64,000 nt of DNA. Source: Lethocerus indicus. Its lineage: Eukaryota; Arthropoda; Insecta; Hemiptera; Belostomatidae. Position numbers and translations under genes: made by a program. The notes under the pieces are model-generated. The model did no database searches. It worked only from the letters and a program-made list of their open reading frames with translations, and had not been told where the DNA came from. Below are positions 52,031-63,441 of this stretch, piece by piece. The first letter of the stretch is position 1; each line of letters begins with the position of its first letter. The stretch covers positions 8,367,600 to 8,431,599 of the forward strand of contig JACDQD010000007.1 in NCBI GenBank assembly GCA_019843655.1, written 5' to 3'.

Positions 52031-54597
52031 CCGCTCCGTTGTAGAGAAACAGCGAAAGCCTGACCTTTAGACTTGTGATTCTTCTCCCCGCTGCTCGGCT
52101 CTCTCCTTCCTTCTCTTTCATCCGAGATTCATGGCCCGATAGGTAATGAGATTTTGGTCGGCCGTGGAGCGGGGGAGTCTCGGCCGCTGGGAGGTAACGA
52201 TGCCGACAGAATGATATATCGTAATTTCTGTTTTATTCGCGGCGGTTCGAAATAAAAATAAATATTACACTCCCGCCTTCTGAATTGCGGCTAGAAAGTT
52301 CGTTCAACCTCTCACTTCCTTGAACGCCTTCCCTCCAGGTTTCCTACCGTGATATATTGTTTAATATTAGCGCTTTGATAGGAAATAATTTTTTTTTTAA
52401 TGTTGTGTTCTGTGCCGTGGGGCGAAAGCGCGAAGAATGCAATGAGGAGAATGTAACTACCTTTTTTTTAACTTCGACACATTTAATTTCTTTCGTAATA
52501 ACAGTGTTAAAATTATCGATATAGAATGGAATTATTAAAACATGCAATTTCCGCTGTGTAAATAATTGATCATTATTGTTTATTCATTTGACAATTCTCC
52601 TCAATACACACGTGATTGTTGTTCTCAGTATCATTTCGTGACTAAAATTCGAGCTCCGTAAAGGGATCCCGGAGAGGAAAAGCGCTTTAAAAAATTCATG
52701 GACTGACATATATAAATTGAACGCGAATTGTAATTCATATATTTGCATAAAGAAATCGGAATTCATTATTAGAAACGCGAGAAGAATAATATGTGAAACA
52801 CTTGCGAGTAAAGAGAATTCTATAAGAGTCCTTTCGTATTTTCTCCTTTCTCTGGCCTAGTACAATATACTATTCTCTGTCATTTTATATAATTTAGATG
52901 GTCATTATTTAATTCAAATAATTAGGTTACCAGGTACATAAATCGTACATTGAATAATGTTATCCTTCGAGTAAAATAAAGTACTATTCTTTCGAACGTG
53001 TCAGTCACTAGTCTCAAACCTCCTTCAGTTCGGCCTTCCGAAAAAAAATGCCGCCTGAAAAAGAAAAAAGTGGATGGAAGGACATCGGTCGAAAATTAAA
53101 CGGATACGAAGGAGGCCCTCGAGAAGAGCGGATGGAATCCGAGGCATTCGACTGCGGCCGGCCCGCTGACAAAAACACAGTCCCAGTCACCGCCCTGAAT
53201 GAAAATCACAAAAATTGAGAACGCGATTTTTCTGCAGTAAACTTAGTCTGAATATTGTCCACCGTGCTGTGCGCACATCCAAGTATCGTTCCGAACGTGT
53301 CCTCTAAATTTTTTTACCGTTCCCAGACCGGTTTTCTTTTCTCGCCCTCCCAGCATTGTACGCCGAGTACACTGTGGTCTCATTAATATATAGGTAGGAG
53401 ATGTAGGTAGAAGATCGGACCAGATACACGAAGGACTCGGGTTAGTTGCCTGTTCGGAAGTTTTAAATTGATAGAACTGTTCCGAGTTCTAATCAAGTAA
53501 CTGTCAAGATAATAGATCTGTTCGGGAAGACGCCCTGCAATTTACCAGTCCAACCGGGACCGTTCATAATCTGGGAATTAATGGGGCGTTAATTTAATTT
53601 ATAGCCACCCCCGCCCCCGCCCGGGAAGAATATTAGCGTGGAGACAATGGTCGTTGGGGGTAATTTGGTAGAGGTGCCTGTGTCCCCTCGGACAGATGGG
53701 CCGGCCCATTAGGAGGGAAGTGAAAAAGTGTGGAATGACTCTGCGCTCTCTGCTGGAAGATGGCGTCGGCCATCCTGAATTTTCTAATGTCCCCTTTCCT
53801 GTTCCCCCCCCCCCCCGACTCCAGCTAATGCCCGGCCGGCTCCCTAATTGTCCGTCTCGAAATTGCGTGTCATTCGGCCGACTATTGTTTAACGAACTAC
53901 TGCCGTTAAACGACCTTTCGCCGCCTTTTATCATCCGGAGCCGGACGTACTTAGCCCCCATGAGCCAATTGCGCCCGGAGCTCTTCCAATTAACGGAGTC
54001 GTTCAGACTTTGTAAAATAGAGCTCTTGCCGTCGAGCCGAAGGGGTCACTTTTCGTAATATACTTACAATCGGTATTATACCTATGAATTCGCGATTTTT
54101 ATGATTAACTTAATCGTAAATCACTTTATTAACCGTTAACGACGATTATGTAGCTTATAATAATTAAGACGTACCAGCGGACCCGGGTGGGCGCATAGAG
54201 ATATGAATGATAATCGGGCGTTGTTCGAGGTTCGCCCTTAAAATTCGAGTTAAACGGCGTATCTTCACCTGTTGACCCTCACGTCCGGAACTCGGCTCTT
54301 GAACCAGATCCGACTCCGAAACCAGCCTCCAGCAGCCCGCCGGGGAAAATTACATTACAACAGCCTACAGCCTTCATTTCGTACAAGTTCATTAGTTTTC
54401 CCGTGTACAACATACTCTGAGTGCTTCTCGAGGGCGTAGAGTAAACTATTCTTCTTAGCCTTAAAAAGTTTTTCTTTCGGTTTCATTCATTCGTCTCGGT
54501 GGAATGAGCGAAAGTGTTACTCTCAATACTGTGGGACTAATTATAATGTACAAAAAAAGGTATAAAATGGTGTTGCTCCGACGGCTTAGGAGGTGAT

Positions 54598-54760
54598 CGC
54601 GGGGAGGGGAGGGAGAGCTAGTAAGACTGCTCGTCGAGTATTCGGGACGGAGTGGAAGAGAGATAGAGAGCGATGACAATGTACGGGATCGGCAGGGAGG
54701 CAGAAAAGGACAGTAGAGGAGGGGGTGGAGGAGGAGGTGGTTGAGGAGACGGGGGTGGAC
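54598..54760. repeat. G/A-rich purine tract
   Basis: Purine-biased stretch with GGAGGAGG and GAGAGAT runs inside the Frizzled intron. Opposite-strand frames here are Pro/Ser-rich artefacts. Confidence 0.5.
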
Positions 54761-55819
54761 GTGACTCAACTATCTGATAGGGCGCTCTCCGACTCCCTTT
54801 TGGTTTTTGCGCTCCGTATTTATTAATACAATTTTTCTTCTCGGCGGGGACGACTTCTGGACGGGCCGCAGTTTCTTCACAGAGCTCCAATTAGATTCAG
54901 TCGGCGTACAGTTGACAGAAACTTTTTTACAGCTATCTCTTTGCTCGGGCTCCCTTTCCTTCTCCGCTCGGTATAATAAAATCAGCGCGGAGAAAACACT
55001 TTTTCCACTTGGCTCGGGGCAAGAAGAGAAAAAAGTGGACCCCTCCCGATGAATTATACGCCAGCCCGTCCTCGGCACGTCCGCAGAAATTTCGCGATAC
55101 GCTTGCGATTGTTCATTCGAAACGGATAAGTTGTTAAATTGGGATCAAAAAGCACATAGCCCCTACCTGTCCTTTATTGTAAACTAAAAATTTTAACATC
55201 ATATTTTTCATTTAAATTATCGTTAAATCGTGCGGTGTAAAAGTGAGCGGTACAAAGCTTAACAATTTAATTCTGGAATTAAATTGCAGTGTCTTATATT
55301 CATAGTTAACATCGGAACAAGAACAGTTTGTAAACCAAGTCGGGCATGATGAATTCATGCACGTTTAAAACTCCATTAAAGAGAAACGTTTCTAATAAAA
55401 TATTGAGAATAGATATTGGTACTCGTTAGTACAGTTTTATTTTTCCTACTCTCCCAACGGGATGAAATGAACAAAAGTGGCAGAGAATGCTGTGGCTTGT
55501 CAGTCGAAAATATATTCGGAGCAATGATTTTAAACCACTGGGACTTGCGTCGGTGATCCAGAGCAGAAGCGAAGGATTAGCCCGCTCGACCGTACTTAAG
55601 TAGCGTAAACCTCTCTCCTACTATCCTGGCATATATATCTAAAATTCTTTTTTTCCCCTGCCGATTTTCTTCAGTGGAAAGCCTCTACGGAATTTCAAAG
55701 CCCCAACGAAGCCGCCCCATCATCTCTTGTTTGTTTTCGGTCTCCGCCCGGACCGGTCCGGTACCTGCTTCCCCCCAGTGTCATTGTACATTCCTCCTTA
55801 TAAATTAACAATTATTTTA

Positions 55820-56943
55820 AACCGTAGATTTCGTGTGCTTCTGTCTCCTTTCGCTGGTTTGGTCTTTTGCTAGGCCTGTTTCGGCTGCTCACCATCTTCA
55901 GTAGCGTTGTTAGTCACTTTGGCACTTTGGATGTTTTTGGGCATCCTCACTGCACTTTTGGGGTCACTTGTACTGTGGCTGCAAGTGGACCGAACGAACT
56001 TTAGTGAAGTACATTCCCGTACCACACTCAGAGGAGAGGTAGTGTCGCGGTGCATGTTTATCCAACAAACTTTATTTAAGCACATTTCCGCACCACACTC
56101 AGGGGGGCGCTAGTTAATCGCGGCAAGTGGACCCAACGAACGTTAGTTAAGTAAATTTCCGAACCACACTCACGGGGGCACTAGTTAATCGCTGCAAGTG
56201 GACCGAACGAACTTTAGTTAAGTACATTTCCGTACCACGCTCAGGGGTGAGCTAGTGCCGCGGTGCATGTTTAACCAACGAACTTTAGTTAAGTACATTT
56301 CCGTACCACCCTCAGGGGAGCGCTAGTGTCGCGGTGCATGTTTAACCAACGAACTTTAGTTAAGTACATTTCCGTACCACTCCCGGGGGAGCGTTAGTGT
56401 CGCGGTGCATGTTTAACCAACGAACTTTAGTTAAGTACATTTCCGTACCACCCTCAGGGGAGCGCTAGTGTCGCGGTGCATGTTTAACCAACGAACTTTA
56501 GTTAAGTACATTTCCGTACCACCCTCAGGGGAGCGCTAGTGTCGCGGTGCATGTTTAACCAACGAACTTTAGTTAAGTACATTTCCGTACCACCCTCAGG
56601 GGAGCGCTAGTGTCGCGGTGCATGTTTAACCAACGAACTTTAGTTAAGTACATTTCCGTACCACGCTCAGGGGTGAGCTAGTGTCGCGGTGCATGTTTAA
56701 CCAACGAACTTTAGTTAAGTACATTTCCGTACCACGCTCAGGGTTGAGCTAGTGTCGCGGCGCATGTTCATCCAACGAACTTTAGTTAAGCACATTTCCG
56801 CACCACACTCAGGGGGGGGGCGCTAGGTAATCTATATTTAATAATTTTTATTTAATAGACAAATACAAACTTAATATTGTAATATAAAAATAAAAAGATA
56901 AGAGACAGAAAATGAAACAAAAAGACACACGAAATCTACGGTT
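55820..56943 (+). mobile_element. Inverted-repeat element, copy C (twelve 71-bp units)
   Basis: Bounded by a perfect 18-base terminal inverted repeat: AACCGTAGATTTCGTGTG at 55820-55837 and its reverse complement at 56926-56943. Just inside the left end, 55853-55956 is nearly identical to 41965-42069 of copy B. The core shared by A and B is absent; the head passes directly into the tandem array. After the array comes about 100 bases of AT-rich DNA to the right terminus. No target-site duplication is obvious (5' flank ATTTTA, 3' flank ATATAA). No protein is encoded, so it would need an enzyme from elsewhere. It sits 2.2 kb before the second Frizzled exon. Confidence 0.8.
55975..56826 (+). repeat. 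12 x 71-bp tandem array in element C
   Basis: The anchor CCAACG (or its variant) ends at 55996, 56067, 56138, 56209, 56280, 56351, 56422, 56493, 56564, 56635, 56706 and 56777: eleven spacings of exactly 71. Units 5-11 are almost identical (TGTTTAACCAACGAACTTTA, AGTACATTTCCGTACCAC). The first four and the last are more diverged and more like the units in copies A and B. This suggests that the middle of the array expanded most recently. Confidence 0.97.
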
Positions 56944-59141
56944 ATATAATCTATCTATTATTTCATGCACGATTTCAATTGGAACAAATTAATTTAATTT
57001 GTTAGGGAACAAATTGGCAAACATTTAACTCTTATTTGAAGAGCTTATAAACATTTAGTAAGACTAAGTGGTTTTGAGAAATAGTCAAGATTGTAGGGAT
57101 TCCATGACTCCGAAGGGAGACGTAGTCGTATTTGAATATGTTAAGGGGTGGAATGGCCGGGTACTCGGTTTCGGCCCTTTTGTAAGAGAAAGTGAAACTG
57201 GGAGGGGTAGTGGAGCGGTGCAAGTGAGTGGTGAAATGAAAGGGCGAGGGCCGGTCTAATTAGAGGGAGGAGGCCGGGCGGCATTATAGGAGGCCGGCGG
57301 GGGACATCCTGCCCTGCTAGCGGTCCACGGCCCAGGGTGGAGGCGGCAGGGGATTTTTTCCAGCATTATGACAGGTGGGTTTCCATATAGAGCCCGCAGA
57401 GAACGGGGACAAATTACCGGGCGGCTCCCACCCCCTTGTCCCTCTTTCAAACCGGATCCTTTCATTTATTTAACTTCTCTCCGTCTTCGCCGAACCCCAT
57501 GGTAATTATTCAATAACCAATCCTTCATCGTCGAAATACATCAATTAGACGATTGGCCGGACTCGGCGTGCAGTTCACGCCTAGCATGCGTCAAATCGTA
57601 CTCTCAGACGTGTTGACAACCTCCGGGTTTTATTTTATCTTATTTCGCATTGAATGCAGTCGTTTGGCGACTCCGTACTACGGGAAACCCCCGTAGTTCA
57701 ACCAAACTTCGAACACTTGAGGACACTCTTCTAAGACATACGAGCGCACTGGACGATTTAGGGAATGGAAATAGTGCCTAATGGGAGTAAGAGTCCGGGA
57801 TAAGAAGCGTTCATTTATTGATTGCAGATCCGAAGTAGCCCAGATTGCAGTAAACAGAACTCATTATCGAACTCTATAAGGGATGCATAACCGGCCCTGG
57901 AGGTGGCGGGACAATGTCCTTATCCTCCGAAGGGATATTTCCTTAATAAAAAAGGATTTTCGTCCTCCGATGTGGTTACAATTTGTCCACCGCGGTAATA
58001 GGTCGGGACCGGTGAAAAATAGCGAGCCCCCGGTGTATGATTTACGACGGGGTTTTGATGGGCGACGTCTCGTGGGCTTAATAACGCCGCTATTAGTCGT
58101 CATAAAGAATATTAATAGTGTCGGCGGTAGTGTTGGCGGCCAGACGGCGTGGTGGCGAGACATGGCTCGAATCCCTAATGACGTCACCCTTTGTAGCCCT
58201 GAGCCGACCCAGACTTAATAATTCCCTGTGTGCTTAACCCCCCTCTGCTCGCCCCCTCCCCCCGGACGCACCGTTTCCTGTCTGGCCCGCCTCTTCCGGA
58301 ACTTTACTGCTGACCCGACTTTAAGCAGCTCCGACTGGAGCTACTGAACAATGTGATGCCTGAAATCGATCATTATTATAATACACTACAAAAAACTAAC
58401 AAGTTCTCAATCTCTGTAACTGGTCACCTTTTGAGGACCCATATTTTTTCGGGATTGTCTCGATCTTTGTACAGGCCCCGAACCTTATCGGTGTTTACGA
58501 ATTTTTACGATCTCGAAGTAATTGTTGCGAAGTGTGTTAAGTATTTAAATGTTTTTGTAGTATCAATTTTTTAGAGATTGAGTGCGAAGTCACATAGTAA
58601 TCTTAGCGTTTAAAAACCGTTGAGCATGGACTTACAGAAGTGCCAAATTAGTGGCCCGTCATTAAAGGACGCATTGTCTCAATTTTGAAGCTGTACTATC
58701 TCGCTCGATGACAAAATTGTAATTGCTCTTATTACACTAACAATTAAAGTGACCGAGTGATGACCGTTTTGACGCTTGGTCCGAGGTCAAAGAACTCACT
58801 GAAAACAGCGTACTTACTCCTCGGCAGTAAAAACCCACTGTTATTAAGAACTATAACTTCTGGAATTATATTGCCCTTAGTAAGTGACTTATCGGGTATA
58901 CATATTTTTAATATACCGTTCCTTTTATGTTTTATTAGTAGTCTTCTAACATATCTCGCGCTTTGTAATTATTTCAAGTTCGTAGCTCAAGCATGGCGGG
59001 ATCATTTTTGTAGGTTAGCGATACACGGCAATTTAATACGTCTTCAACGGACGTTTATAATTATAATTATATTTTCATTTAAGGATTCATTACTTAAACG
59101 GTATTCGAGTCATCTAAACCCTCACGTTTTATTTGTTGCAG

Positions 59142-60497
59142 TTGCAAGCTTTCATGCCGTTGGTCCATTACAACTGCTCTCGGCATCTGAGGTTCTTCCT
59201 GTGCTCGGTGTTCGCTCCCCTCTGCTCGGAACACGTGATCGGCGCGATACCTTCCTGCCGAGGGCTCTGCGAGGAGGTGAAAGCCGACTGCCAGCCGGTG
59301 ATGGACAGTTTCCACTTCGAATGGCCGCCCCAGTTCAACTGTTCGCGGTACCCGGTGCCCGAGAAGAACGGGCTGTGCATGCAGTTCCCGAACGCGAGCG
59401 CCCCCGAGAAGGAGGGTCAGGTCCGGGCGGAGCTCAGTTCGGTGGCGCCCCCCGCCAAGAGGTGTCCCGTACACTTCGTGGTGACCAGGGACCCTCACGC
59501 CCCCGGCTGCAGCCCCCTCTGCGGCAGGGACGCCTACTACACGGCCGAGGACAAGGTGTTCGCCGAAAGGTGGAATACCGGCTGGGCGTGGCTCTGCTTC
59601 GTGTCGACCCTGTTCACGCTGCTCACTTTCTGGGTGGACCCCAGGCGGTTCCGTTATCCCGAGAGGCCGATCGTGTTCTTGGCTTTGTGCTACAACGCCA
59701 TGTCGTTGGTGTACATAGTGCGTGGTGCGGTGGGCGGCTCCATATCCTGCGTGCCCGCCGCCGACGGGTACGAGTCTTACATAGCGACGGACGGGTTGGA
59801 GAGCGCCTCTTGCACGGTCACCTTCCTGGTGCTCTACTACTGTTCCCTCTCGGGTAGTGTGTGGTGGGTGGTGCTGGCCACCTCTTGGTTCCTTTCCGCG
59901 GCCAAGAAGTGGAGCAGCGAGGCGTTGTACGGGCTGGCGACTTACTTCCACGTTGCCGGTTGGGCCGGCCCCGGGGTGACGGCCGTCCTCGCTCTGGCGT
60001 TCCACCGCGTGGCGGGTGACGAGTTGACCGGTTTGTGCAAGGTCTCGGACGACTCGACCGTCTGGCTGGTGGTGGTGCCTCACGGGGCTATGCTGTTGGC
60101 CGGCTGCATCGTGGCCGTGTTCGGTGCCGCCGCCCTGGTCAACGTCCGCAGTGAGATCCTGAAGGCGGGCGGCAGTACCGCCAACCTGGAGCGGCTGATG
60201 ACGCGTTTGGCCGTTTTCACCGCCCTCTACGTCTTTCCCGCCCTGGGCTCCCTCTTCTGTTCCCTCTACGAGACCTTCCACAGCCGCAGTTACGAGCCGG
60301 TCATCTGCCTCGGCGTCGAATGTTCTCCTCCGACCCGCTCCGGTAACGTGGAGGTCGCTCTGCTCAGGGTTTTCCTCTCTCTGGTGGTCGGCATATCTTC
60401 CGGGATGTGGGTCTGGTCCGGAAAAACGTGTAGGGCGTGGAGTAGGCTTATAACTCCTCCTCATAAACCTAGACCTATTCCGGTAACTAGGGTATGA
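59142..60497 (+). CDS. Frizzled Wnt receptor, coding exon 2 (rest of CRD, seven membrane segments, C-tail)
   Basis: Encodes residues 53-503, ending TGA. It supplies the remaining eight CRD cysteines (64, 73, 80, 91, 95, 102, 119, 131), so all ten are present. A linker and the [19 protein letters not shown] hinge follow, then seven hydrophobic segments (from about residue 197) with [40 protein letters not shown] and GDELTGLC. The cytoplasmic KTCRAW (480-485) is the KTxxxW motif that binds Dishevelled. The hinge LCG..YY..EDK.FA and GDELTG resemble the Fz9/10 group, which I believe corresponds to Fz3 in arthropods; Fz4 is the alternative, and a tree would settle it. The tail is only 18 residues after KTxxxW and ends TRV, a possible PDZ ligand. 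Coding sequence is GC-rich and CpG-rich, unlike the oxygenase gene. The complete 503-residue product is normal for the family. Confidence 0.96.
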   Translation: MQAFMPLVHYNCSRHLRFFLCSVFAPLCSEHVIGAIPSCRGLCEEVKADCQPVMDSFHFEWPPQFNCSRYPVPEKNGLCMQFPNASAPEKEGQVRAELSSVAPPAKRCPVHFVVTRDPHAPGCSPLCGRDAYYTAEDKVFAERWNTGWAWLCFVSTLFTLLTFWVDPRRFRYPERPIVFLALCYNAMSLVYIVRGAVGGSISCVPAADGYESYIATDGLESASCTVTFLVLYYCSLSGSVWWVVLATSWFLSAAKKWSSEALYGLATYFHVAGWAGPGVTAVLALAFHRVAGDELTGLCKVSDDSTVWLVVVPHGAMLLAGCIVAVFGAAALVNVRSEILKAGGSTANLERLMTRLAVFTALYVFPALGSLFCSLYETFHSRSYEPVICLGVECSPPTRSGNVEVALLRVFLSLVVGISSGMWVWSGKTCRAWSRLITPPHKPRPIPVTRV

Positions 60498-61067
60498 TGC
60501 GGGATGTATTTTTATATTTGTATCATATTGTAAATACGTTATTCCCGATCTTGTTTACCTAGCTCAGTATTAATCTATTAATTCTTTATGTTACTTTCGA
60601 ACTATTTGCAATTTTTGAAATAACGCTATTATAATAAGTTTTGATTCTGCGCCTCTATTTAGTTAAGCTCTAAAAACTTAATTTCGGTGTTGATCGATAA
60701 ATATTGAAGATAAACAATTAGGCCATCATTTTAGACAACCTATATTTATTTTATCCGAAGATAAATAACGTCTATTTCTTCTACACAGAATTAACTGTAA
60801 ATTAATTGTGATTGTTCATGTTATAATTTGTCAATGCCTGATATTCTTTATGCATTTTTTATTATATATAATTTAATTTGGTACTAGAAGACGAAAACTG
60901 CATTTATTGTCCATTATGTAGTTATTTTATGTTTTATGCATTCCATTACATTTCAATTGTTATGTATTAGTAAAAGTATTATCAAGCAAACAGTTCTTAA
61001 CAGAAATTCAAAATTAACTTCTGAACTCTTTCCCTTCTGAAGTTTATTTCCCTATTATTTCATAAAT

Positions 61068-61073
61068 AATAAA
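61068..61073 (+). terminator. Candidate poly(A) signal AATAAA of Frizzled
   Basis: Canonical AATAAA about 570 bases after the Frizzled stop codon. Other ATTAAA/AATAAA motifs follow in this AT-rich DNA, so the real 3' end is uncertain. Confidence 0.35.
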
Positions 61074-61526
61074 AGTATCGATTGTACTCCCTCAAAAAAT
61101 TATGCACCAAATGTATAAGACACAAAATGTTATTTAATGTAAATATTATCTTGTACATAACATCCAAAGTGTAGATGCTGATTGTAATATATTTATTTAA
61201 ATTACTTATACTTCCTTATATTTGTATTAAGTATTTATTTATAATGCATGAATTACTTTGCACAGAAGACTTAAACCAAGTGTATATATTTTTGTACAGC
61301 TAACATGTGTAATTATTAATTAGATTTTAACTGTTTGTCAGAGGGAGAAATTATAATTTTTTACTAAACTTTTTATGAGATGTATATTTATGTAGATAAA
61401 TGAACAAAATAACGCCATGTTAATTTAAAATAACATGTTTTTCTGTGTTATTTCTTGATTAAAACCTCAGCTATCATTCCTAAAAATTATAGATTATCTC
61501 TAAATTTCAATCATGTTTCCATATAG

Positions 61527-61601
61527 TTAGCAGATTTCATACTAAATACTCCTACATTAGCAATACAAGTATTTAGTATGAAACCTTCTGTTTAGTAGCT
61601 A
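61527..61601. ncRNA. Pre-miRNA-like hairpin
   Basis: Perfect 16-bp stem TTTCATACTAAATACT (61535-61550) with AGTATTTAGTATGAAA (61568-61583) around a 17-base loop. Outside it, further imperfect pairing (CAGA/TCTG, then TAGTTA/TAGCTA-type) extends the arms to about 75 bases in total. Size and shape fit an animal microRNA precursor; a tiny inverted-repeat transposon remnant is the main alternative. It lies downstream of Frizzled, outside any coding region. Expression is unknown and the strand cannot be told. Confidence 0.35.
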
Positions 61602-63441
61602 CCTCTCATTTAATCAGTTGACATTTTTCTTCAGTTATAATCCAGATATAAATACTTACTTATATTTTGGTTCAGTTTATAAAAGCACTTATGGATAATA
61701 CCCTCTGAATTGGATAATGGAATAAGAAATAATTTTTGAATAAGGTTCTCACATTGTCTTATCATGGAAATTATGATCAGAAAACCTATTTCATTTTTTA
61801 TAATTAGTATCAATGAATTTAATATATAATTATCCAATGTTTTAAACTACAATTGAAATTGTTAATGTTGGACTGGATAATGCATTTGTTGTTCATTAAA
61901 TAAAATTTAGTAATAATTCTGTAATAATAATTTAGTAATAATGTTATTCTGGGTTCATCACAAATAACATTTGTTTTCCACTGTTAGCCAAAACAGAATT
62001 AAATAGTGGGTACTATTGAATAAGAATTACAAGTTCATATGATTTAAATTATGACGTTGCACAAAAATAATTAAGTTAAATTCTTAGTCACAGAGTAAAT
62101 ATATTCCAATTTTAAACATGTAAATTCATTATTTAGTACATGAACCACAAAACATGACAATCTTTTGACTTAACATTTTCAGAAATTATATTCTGGACAT
62201 TAAATCATAATCTTTTAAAATGATGAAGGCTTATTAGTTAGTAGAAGGCTTATTGTTAGGTGCACTTATCAACTGCTCTATTTTATATACATCCAAAATC
62301 AAACAATCTAGACAATATGTGGATTTTACAAGAGTATAAATAAACTATTCACACATTACAAAATGTTGATGTTAGGCTTGTATTTTTACTAACAACACCT
62401 AGTAGATTGGTCTAGTAGGTGTACAAAACCTTGATCATTAGTGATTGGCCTTTATCTCTTATCTTGTGAACAATTATTGAAGAAGAAGAAAGTATTTAAT
62501 TGATGCAATAAAAGACAAAAATATTACAGAATAAGTGGCTAAGGTAGAGAATGAACAAAATTAAATATAAACACTTTAATTTAATAAACACCAACGTACA
62601 ATATATAATAAAAATGCATTAAAAAAATTAAAATTTCTTTCCTTTTCCAAATTTTCCTGCAAAGCAAGTCATTTCTCTATATGAACAGGCTGTTATTCTG
62701 TAAAAAAATTGCAATAAGCACTAAAGTTAGTTTTAAAAAAGTAACTACAAAAAAAGCTAAAAATTAACAAAAAAACATTTCCAACAAAAACAAAAAACAT
62801 AAATAAACAATATTTACTTATCATAAAACAAATGCAAATTATATAATGTACAAATTCATATGTTAATTCATTATTATTTACAAATACAGAGTTACAGTAT
62901 GTACAACAATGGGAACTGGTGTAAAAACAATTACAATTTCTCAAAATCTGGAATATCAAGAAACATAAATTTTTAATATATCTTCATTTTTAATGCATCA
63001 TTAAGTTTTAATCAGCTATCATAACAACAATTTTTGATAAAAATACTCTCAACAAATACGTATGGAAAAATATAAGTAGAATAACTTCTTTTAAATATAA
63101 AGGTTACTGAGACGTTATGATTAGGACCCTACTACTAATTTATGCTGCATTTGAAAATACCTGCATTTTATTTATTTCTTATTCAATCTGTCAATGTAAA
63201 ACAATTCATTATATGTCAAATTATAGTTTAGAATAAATTAGTATGTAAACACTGAATGTTTTAAGATAAAGTTTTAATAAGTTCTACTCATTCTATCAAT
63301 TTTATATGCTCAGCAATATTTGATGACATTATCAAATCACACAATAAAAGGTTCGAATCTTAACATTCTGGATTTATGCCCTTCCAATCCCATTTATAAG
63401 AAACATATACTTCTTAGCTTTTATCAAATTAAATTTTCTTA

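Larger units (their letters stand above)
42983..59141 (+). other. 16.2-kb Frizzled intron inside the CRD
   Basis: Phase-0 intron with donor GTAAGT and acceptor TTTGTTGCAG. It holds element copy C, simple-sequence tracts, small stem-loops near 44.04-44.13 kb, a C-rich pyrimidine tract near 46.2-46.6 kb and CpG-rich patches (48.7-49.0, 53.0-54.0, 57.2-58.3 kb). I found no other exon that would have to be spliced in, because exon 1 joins exon 2 without a gap in the domain. Enhancers of the receptor gene are plausible here but not shown. Confidence 0.8.
60498..63441. other. Frizzled 3' UTR and AT-rich, CpG-poor spacer
   Basis: GC content drops sharply just after the Frizzled stop. No coding exon is visible. 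Only two CG dinucleotides occur between 61441 and 63040. The first part is presumably Frizzled 3' UTR. The last part may be 3' UTR of the minus-strand zinc-finger gene: TTTATT at 63167-63172 reads AATAAA on the minus strand. The hairpin at 61527-61601 is listed separately. Confidence 0.6.

Noticed and set aside
53599..54058. Two 120-codon frames on opposite strands
   Set aside because: Mutually antisense, Pro/Arg-rich and over a GC-rich patch in the Frizzled intron. No domain and no splice logic.
58757..59857. 366-codon plus-strand open frame overlapping the start of Frizzled exon 2
   Set aside because: The second half is the Frizzled exon read in the wrong frame and the first half is intron. 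No domain is recognisable.
59094..60464. 456-codon open frame on the minus strand
   Set aside because: It is antisense to the Frizzled exon. GC-rich codons with few A/T third positions leave the opposite strand free of stops, and the product (Arg/Gly/His-rich) resembles nothing.
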